A stretch of DNA of 16,412 nucleotides from Candidatus Omnitrophota bacterium. GTDB lineage: Bacteria; Omnitrophota; Gorgyraeia; Aquiviventales; Aquiviventaceae. A model generated the notes under the pieces. It did no database searches. It saw only the letters and a program-made list of their open reading frames with translations, and had not been told where the DNA came from. The position numbers and the translations under genes were made by a program. Shown here piece by piece: positions 11,990 to 16,412 of the stretch. The stretch spans positions 1-16,412 of the forward strand of contig JACPSQ010000019.1 in NCBI GenBank assembly GCA_016193195.1. The letters run 5' to 3'. Positions within the stretch are counted from its first letter, which is position 1. The number at the start of each line of letters is the position of its first letter.

Positions 11990-14203
11990 CTACTCATCGG
12001 TGCTGGGTGATAGACGATGGGGGTTGGATGATAGATGCTGGATGATTGATGATTGATGTCGGGAGCCCTCACGCAACGCGGCGAGCCGCTCCTGAACAAC
12101 CCCTGCCTCAGGAATGGGTTCGTGAGCCAGTCGCTCGTAAATCGCCTCGGCTTCCGCGGCGCGCTCCTGACGCTCCAACACCTTCGCGGCAGCCAGCAGC
12201 CCCCGCACCCGCCACGGAGGCTCCTCAATCCGTTCGTACCAGCGCACCGCCTCATCGAGATCGCCGAGCTCCTCATAACAGGAGGCGATCCGATAAGCGA
12301 TCTCGCTGCTCAGGGATGGCAGAAGACGAGCGGTTTCCTCGTACCACGTGATCGCGCGAGGGCAGGCGTGTTCACCCCTGGCCAGATCCCCGAGTCGCTT
12401 GGCCAGTTTGGCCCGGTGGTGACGAGGCAACTGACCGCTCGCGTACATCCGCTCGAGAGCGTCCAGGACCTCACGTTCAGGGCGCTCCCCGGCCTCGACG
12501 TCAAGATCGGCAAGCAAGAGGCTGGTCTCGAAGGCTTCATCCGAGCCTGGCGCCTTGGCCATGGCCTCCCGCGAGAGCCGCCGCGCCTGTGGCGCATGAT
12601 CCTCGCTCAGCGCAAGGAGCGCTTCGTAATAGGCGGCTCGTCCCGCGACGAAACCGTCGGCTGGGCGCGTCACTCGAATGGCGTCAAGCAAGGCGTGCGC
12701 CGAGTCCTCCCGGTGCTGATTGAGGTACGTGATGACCAACGCAAACCTGGCGTCGTCTGCCAAGGCCGAATCGCCTGTGGCGCTCAGCCGCGTAAAGATG
12801 CCGGCCGCCTCGTCGAACGCGCCCAACTGCAGCTGGACGTGGCCGAGCTGATACGTCGCATACAGGGCGGCCGGCGTTCCCTCAGCAACTTGAAGCGCCT
12901 CCTCGTAGAGCCGCTGAGCGGCCACGAGGTGTCCGAGGAATATCTCGACGTCGCCGAGGCCGTTGAGCGCCCCCTGGCGAATGGACGGCTGATCGCTCTG
13001 GACGGCCAGCTCGAAGGCGGCCTTCGCGCGCGCCGCGTTTCCCTCCGCCAGCGACACGGCGCCAAGCGAAAGCTGAATCTGGGCGCGAGCGAGGGAATCC
13101 GAGTGATGCTGGAGGAGCGTGTGGAGGAGTTCCTTTGCGAGGGACCAGTGTCCCTGCTTCCGATAGGCATCGGCGATGGTCAACCCGCTCTCCAGCGCAA
13201 GGGCATGGCGGGGATCGCTGGACACGACTTCCTGAAGACGACGCAGGGCCTCGCCCTCCTTCCCCAATCGCATGAAACAGCTCCCCTGGGCGAACAGGGT
13301 TTCTGTGCGGTGGCCTGCCCCGGCGCTCGCAACAGAGGGGCCCCGGTCCGTCTCTGTCCCCTCGCTGAGGTAGCGCTCAAATACCTCGATGCTCTCTTCG
13401 CATCGGCCGATTTTATAGTCGGCCCAGCCCAGGCCGAACAGGGCCAGATGACGCCACTGAGGGGAATCGATCGCCTGGCGGTAGGCCCGTGCCGCCTCGC
13501 TGTAGCGGCCGAGCCCGCTCAGGCTCTCTCCGAGATAGAAAGCCGCCTGCGTGAGCGCGTTGGGCTCCTTGAGCTGGCCCACCAGTGGCTCTAACACCGT
13601 CACGGCCTCCTGAAAACGCTGGAGCCGCAGGTCGCAGAATCCCTCGAGCAAGAGCGCCTGCAGGGCGACAGGCGTTCCCGCCTGCCGCAACGCCACTTCG
13701 TGAACGTGTTGCGCCGCCACGTCAAACGCCTGTTCCTGCATGGCGATCATCCCAAGCCCCAATTGGGCCTGCGATGTCCAGGAGGAGTTTGGGAATCGGT
13801 CCAGCAACCGCTGGTACGCGAGCTTGGCGCGGAGCGTCTGGTGCGAGAGGCGGCTGATCTCCCCCTCCCAGAAGATCACTTCCGGCCAGAGGGGAGCGCC
13901 CGGCTCAAGACGAATCTTCAAGAGATCGAGCTGCCTGAGCGCCTCGTTTGAGCGTTGGAGGCGGTCGAGGCTGAGCGCTAGCCAGACCCACACCCTGGGG
14001 GTCTCCTGCGCCTCAGGGTAGTGCTCAAAGAACGACGGCGCAAGCGACGTCACCGCTTGGAAGTCTTCCCTGAGGAACGCGCGCTGAATCGCCGTGTAGT
14101 CTGGGGGTGAGTCAACGGCGGACGCTTCGCTGCCGGACCAGCTTGAGGCAGACAGCAGAACCCCGCACCACACGAGCAACGTCCCTCTACGCTGAGGGCC
14201 CAT
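11990..14203 (-). CDS. Large secreted TPR-repeat protein
   Basis: 737 aa from ATG 14203, which gives a signal peptide (RRGTLLVWCGVLLSASSWSGSEASA); the open frame extends further up but would overlap uvrA deeply. The rest is TPR units from about residue 35 to 710 (for example RAFLREDFQAVTSLAPSFFE, FYLGESLSGLGRYSEAARAY, YRIASCYEELGDLDEAVRWY). It overlaps the end of uvrA by 17 nt and is followed by exbB/exbD, an order seen when a periplasmic TPR scaffold works with a TolQR/ExbBD motor. Partner not identifiable. About the last 20 residues (HQSSIIQHLSSNPHRLSPS) are encoded by a heptamer array, so the original C-terminus probably lay near REGSR. Confidence 0.85.
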   Translation of the reverse strand: MGPQRRGTLLVWCGVLLSASSWSGSEASAVDSPPDYTAIQRAFLREDFQAVTSLAPSFFEHYPEAQETPRVWVWLALSLDRLQRSNEALRQLDLLKIRLEPGAPLWPEVIFWEGEISRLSHQTLRAKLAYQRLLDRFPNSSWTSQAQLGLGMIAMQEQAFDVAAQHVHEVALRQAGTPVALQALLLEGFCDLRLQRFQEAVTVLEPLVGQLKEPNALTQAAFYLGESLSGLGRYSEAARAYRQAIDSPQWRHLALFGLGWADYKIGRCEESIEVFERYLSEGTETDRGPSVASAGAGHRTETLFAQGSCFMRLGKEGEALRRLQEVVSSDPRHALALESGLTIADAYRKQGHWSLAKELLHTLLQHHSDSLARAQIQLSLGAVSLAEGNAARAKAAFELAVQSDQPSIRQGALNGLGDVEIFLGHLVAAQRLYEEALQVAEGTPAALYATYQLGHVQLQLGAFDEAAGIFTRLSATGDSALADDARFALVITYLNQHREDSAHALLDAIRVTRPADGFVAGRAAYYEALLALSEDHAPQARRLSREAMAKAPGSDEAFETSLLLADLDVEAGERPEREVLDALERMYASGQLPRHHRAKLAKRLGDLARGEHACPRAITWYEETARLLPSLSSEIAYRIASCYEELGDLDEAVRWYERIEEPPWRVRGLLAAAKVLERQERAAEAEAIYERLAHEPIPEAGVVQERLAALREGSRHQSSIIQHLSSNPHRLSPSTDE
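12002..12057. repeat. Direct heptamer array, 8 units, coding the end of the TPR protein
   Basis: Eight successive 7-mers of the form G-A/C/T-T-N-G-A/G-N (GATTGAT twice, GATAGAT, GCTGGAT, GTTGGAT, GATGGGG, GATAGAC and GCTGGGT). All are in one orientation; no facing arm was found nearby. Confidence 0.85.
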
Positions 14204-16412
14204 GGTGTCCCCGGTGGTGTGATGCCAGGAGGACCGGTCGCAGGAACCGACCGGTCCAAGAGCGTGGATTGGCGGCGATCGCCTCTGGGGCTCCTGAATC
14301 CACAAGGTCCCCTCCGTCCTCACCGCCTTCGGGCCCCAGGTCAATGAGGTGGTCCGCCGTTTTGATCACTTCGAGGTTGTGCTCGATCACCACGACGGTG
14401 TTGCCATGGTCCACGAGCCGATGCAAGACGCTCAACAGTTTCTCGACGTCCGCGAAATGCAGCCCGGTCGTCGGTTCATCCAAGAGGTAGAGGGTTCGGC
14501 CGGTCGCCCGACGAGACAGCTCCTTGGAGAGCTTGATGCGCTGCGCTTCCCCGCCTGAGAGCGTCGTGGCCGATTGACCCAGCTCGAGGTAGCCCAGGCC
14601 GACCGCCTCAATGGTCTTGAGCGTCCGAGTGATGGCGGGCACCGGCGCGAAGAGCTCCAGCGCCTCCTCCACCGTCATCGCCAACACATCCGCGATGGAA
14701 CGGCCCTTGTACATGACCTGGAGCGTCTGCTCGTTGAAGCGTTTCCCCTTGCAGACTTCACACCGAACGTACACGTCGGAGAGGAAGTGCATCTCAATGC
14801 GCTTGATGCCGTCTCCCTGACACGCCTCGCACCGGCCGCCCTTGACGTTGAAGCTGAACCGACCCGGCTTGAAGCCGCGCAGCCTTGCCCCCGGCGTCTG
14901 GCTGAAGAGCTCACGGATCGGCCCGAAGGCCCCGGTGTAGGTGGCTGGGTTTGAGCGGGGCGTGCGACCGATGGGTGACTGATCGATCACGATCACCTTG
15001 TCGATCTGTTCGATGCCGGTCATCCCGTCATGTCGACCGGGGTGCTCCTTGCTGCCGTAGAAGTGTCGGGCAAGCGCGCGGTAGAGGATCTCATCCACCA
15101 GGGTGGACTTCCCCGATCCTGAGACGCCGGTGACGCAGACGAAACAGCCAAGCGGGATGGCCACGTCGATGTGCTTCAGGTTGTGCTCCGCAGCCCCTTT
15201 GATGACGAGCCAGGGTTTGCCCTGGGACGGCCGTCGCGCCGCAGGGAGCGGGATCCGCCGCTTGCCCGTCAAGAACTGGCCCGTGAGGCTCCGCTCGGAG
15301 GCCAGGATGTCGGAGAGCGTCCCATGCGCGACGACCTCGCCGCCGTGCTTCCCCGCGCCCGGTCCGAGGTCAACGAGATAATCGGCGCGCCGGATCGTGG
15401 CTTCGTCGTGCTCAATGACGATGAGGGTGTTGCCAAGGTCGCGCAGTCGCTCGAGCGTGTTGAGGAGCTGCCCGTTGTCCCTCGGGTGGAGCCCAATGGA
15501 AGGCTCGTCAAGAATGTACAGAACCCCGACCAGCCCCGAGCCGACCTGGGTGGCGAGGCGAATCCGCTGGGCTTCTCCGCCTGAGAGGCTCGCGGAGGCC
15601 CGATCGAGCGTCAGGTAGCCCAGCCCCACGTCAACCAGAAACTGCAGCCGCTTGACGATCTCCTTGATCAACGGCCTCGCCACCGTCTCCTGTCGAGCCT
15701 CCCATCGAAGTCCTGAAAGCCATCGCAGGGCGGACGTGACCGAATCCTTCGTCACCGCGGCAATCGAGCGGCCGCCAATCAGGACGCCGAGGCTCTCCGG
15801 TTTCAGACGAGCCCCCTGACAGGCGGGGCAGGGCAGGACACCCATGTACTTGGCAATTTCCGTCTTCACATAGTCTGAGTCGGTCTGCCTGAACCGCCGC
15901 TCCAGGTTTGGGATGACCCCCTCAAACGCCGCTCCCCAAATTTCATCCTCCGCGCCATACAGCAGCGCTTTTTGGACCTTGCGATCCAATGACCGGAAGG
16001 GCGCATCGAGGCTGATGCCGTAGAACCTCGCGGCCTCCCGGAGCAGGCGGTTGTAGTACATGACCATGTGCATGCCGCCGCGCTTCCAGGGCTCGATCGC
16101 ACCGTCCCGCACTGATCGATCCCGGTCCGGCACCACCAGGTCAGGATCGATCTCTAACCGGGTCCCCAGGCCGTCGCAGGTGGAACAGGCCCCGTAGGGT
16201 GAGTTGAAAGAAAAGATGCGCGGCGAGAGCTCTTCAAAGCTGAACCCGCACTTCGCGCAGGCGTACAACTCACTGAACACCAGTTCCGAGTTCCGAGTTT
16301 CGAGTTTCGGGTGTTGCTTTCTTCGGTGGGTCGCGTCCTTTTTTAACTCGGAACCCGGAACCCGGAACCCGGAACTCACGAGGACGATGCCCTTGCCCAC
16401 CTTGAGGGCGGT
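14187..16412 (-). CDS. uvrA: UvrA excinuclease ABC subunit A, 5' end outside window, with a 32-codon insertion
   Basis: 741 aa visible; the first roughly 200-250 residues, including the first Walker A, lie off the right edge. Visible in order: zinc site CAKCGFSFEELSPR...CSTCDGLGTRLE, insertion-domain CPACQGARLKPESLGV, first ABC signature LSGGEAQRIRLATQ and Walker B YILDEPSIGLHPRDN, second Walker A GVSGSGKSTLVDE, second zinc site CEACQGDG...CEVCKGKRFNEQTL, second signature LSGGEAQRIKLSKEL and Walker B YLLDEPTTGLH. It is the DNA-damage sensor of nucleotide-excision repair, acting as a dimer with UvrB. Just before the first zinc site, between GKGIVLV and VFSELYACAKC, there are 32 extra codons (16376-16281) formed by an inverted heptamer element. 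All motifs around it are intact, so the protein is probably functional. Confidence 0.97.
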   Translation of the reverse strand, partial: TALKVGKGIVLVSSGFRVPGSELKKDATHRRKQHPKLETRNSELVFSELYACAKCGFSFEELSPRIFSFNSPYGACSTCDGLGTRLEIDPDLVVPDRDRSVRDGAIEPWKRGGMHMVMYYNRLLREAARFYGISLDAPFRSLDRKVQKALLYGAEDEIWGAAFEGVIPNLERRFRQTDSDYVKTEIAKYMGVLPCPACQGARLKPESLGVLIGGRSIAAVTKDSVTSALRWLSGLRWEARQETVARPLIKEIVKRLQFLVDVGLGYLTLDRASASLSGGEAQRIRLATQVGSGLVGVLYILDEPSIGLHPRDNGQLLNTLERLRDLGNTLIVIEHDEATIRRADYLVDLGPGAGKHGGEVVAHGTLSDILASERSLTGQFLTGKRRIPLPAARRPSQGKPWLVIKGAAEHNLKHIDVAIPLGCFVCVTGVSGSGKSTLVDEILYRALARHFYGSKEHPGRHDGMTGIEQIDKVIVIDQSPIGRTPRSNPATYTGAFGPIRELFSQTPGARLRGFKPGRFSFNVKGGRCEACQGDGIKRIEMHFLSDVYVRCEVCKGKRFNEQTLQVMYKGRSIADVLAMTVEEALELFAPVPAITRTLKTIEAVGLGYLELGQSATTLSGGEAQRIKLSKELSRRATGRTLYLLDEPTTGLHFADVEKLLSVLHRLVDHGNTVVVIEHNLEVIKTADHLIDLGPEGGEDGGDLVDSGAPEAIAANPRSWTGRFLRPVLLASHHRGHHGPSA
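16282..16377. repeat. Inverted heptamer element inserted in frame in uvrA
   Basis: Left arm 16282-16309: AGTTCCG twice, AGTTTCG twice. Centre about 36 nt, T-rich on the plus strand. Right arm 16346-16373: ACTCGGA once, ACCCGGA three times, the reverse complement of CGGGTTC/CGAGTTC-type units. Length 96 nt, a multiple of three, with no stop in the uvrA frame. Confidence 0.88.

Noticed and set aside
12053..13594. 513-codon plus-strand open frame over the TPR gene
   Set aside because: It mirrors a clear TPR protein; no domain pattern or ribosome site of its own.

Overview
The window looks like GC-rich chromosomal DNA from an uncultured, diderm (Gram-negative-type) bacterium. The pilin and minor-pilin set, the ExbB/ExbD pair, the TPR and tail-fibre-like secreted proteins, the four-helix-bundle gene and the N-terminal motif ALTTYYPSPRGVYQELR of the 540-aa protein recall Omnitrophota-type genomes. 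That placement is recall-based inference and not demonstrated. Nearly all genes are on the minus strand. The exception is a small toxin-antitoxin pair.

Layout, left to right. (1) 1-1113: the 5' part of a PilM/GspL-like pilus assembly gene, running off the left edge. (2) 1150-1470: a promoter plus cyclic-di-GMP (GEMM-I) riboswitch facing that gene. (3) 1509-4431: a two-gene unit (a membrane-anchored unknown protein and a secreted Cys-rich, Ig-like repeat protein) behind a second promoter/riboswitch at 4499-4769. (4) 4805-5523: a plus-strand RHH antitoxin/PIN toxin pair with a textbook promoter and a palindromic operator. (5) 5576-9291: a pilus operon (PilX-like, type IV pilin, PilV-like, PilW-like and a tail-fibre-like secreted protein) behind a third promoter/riboswitch at 9341-9639. 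(6) 9675-16412: uvrA (partial), a large TPR protein, exbB, exbD, a four-helix-bundle gene, a small winged-helix gene and cutA, all in one direction and tightly spaced.

How it fits together. Three near-identical promoters (TTGACR, 18-bp spacer, CATACT), each followed by a small 5' hairpin, a GEMM-I aptamer and a terminator that shares sequence with the aptamer closing stem, form a local c-di-GMP regulon for pilus assembly, pilins and secreted surface proteins. The geometry predicts ON switches: ligand-stabilised P1 takes away the 5' half of the terminator.

The most unusual feature is a scatter of period-7 tandem arrays at eight places. Several are arranged as inverted arms around a short spacer, and one pair flanks the four-helix-bundle gene. 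Each locus has its own heptamer, yet the two arms of one locus share it. They sit inside the coding sequence of uvrA (a 96-nt in-frame insertion), in prepilin leaders, at the C-terminus of the TPR protein, between exbB and exbD, and inside the P3 arm of one riboswitch. In the pilin gene a 3x GGCGAGG array lies so that losing one unit would put the translationally coupled ATG into frame, which suggests phase variation. Separately, riboswitches 1 and 3 each carry two extra tandem hairpins at the same point of the aptamer core (between GAC and GCAAAGCC), which riboswitch 2 lacks.
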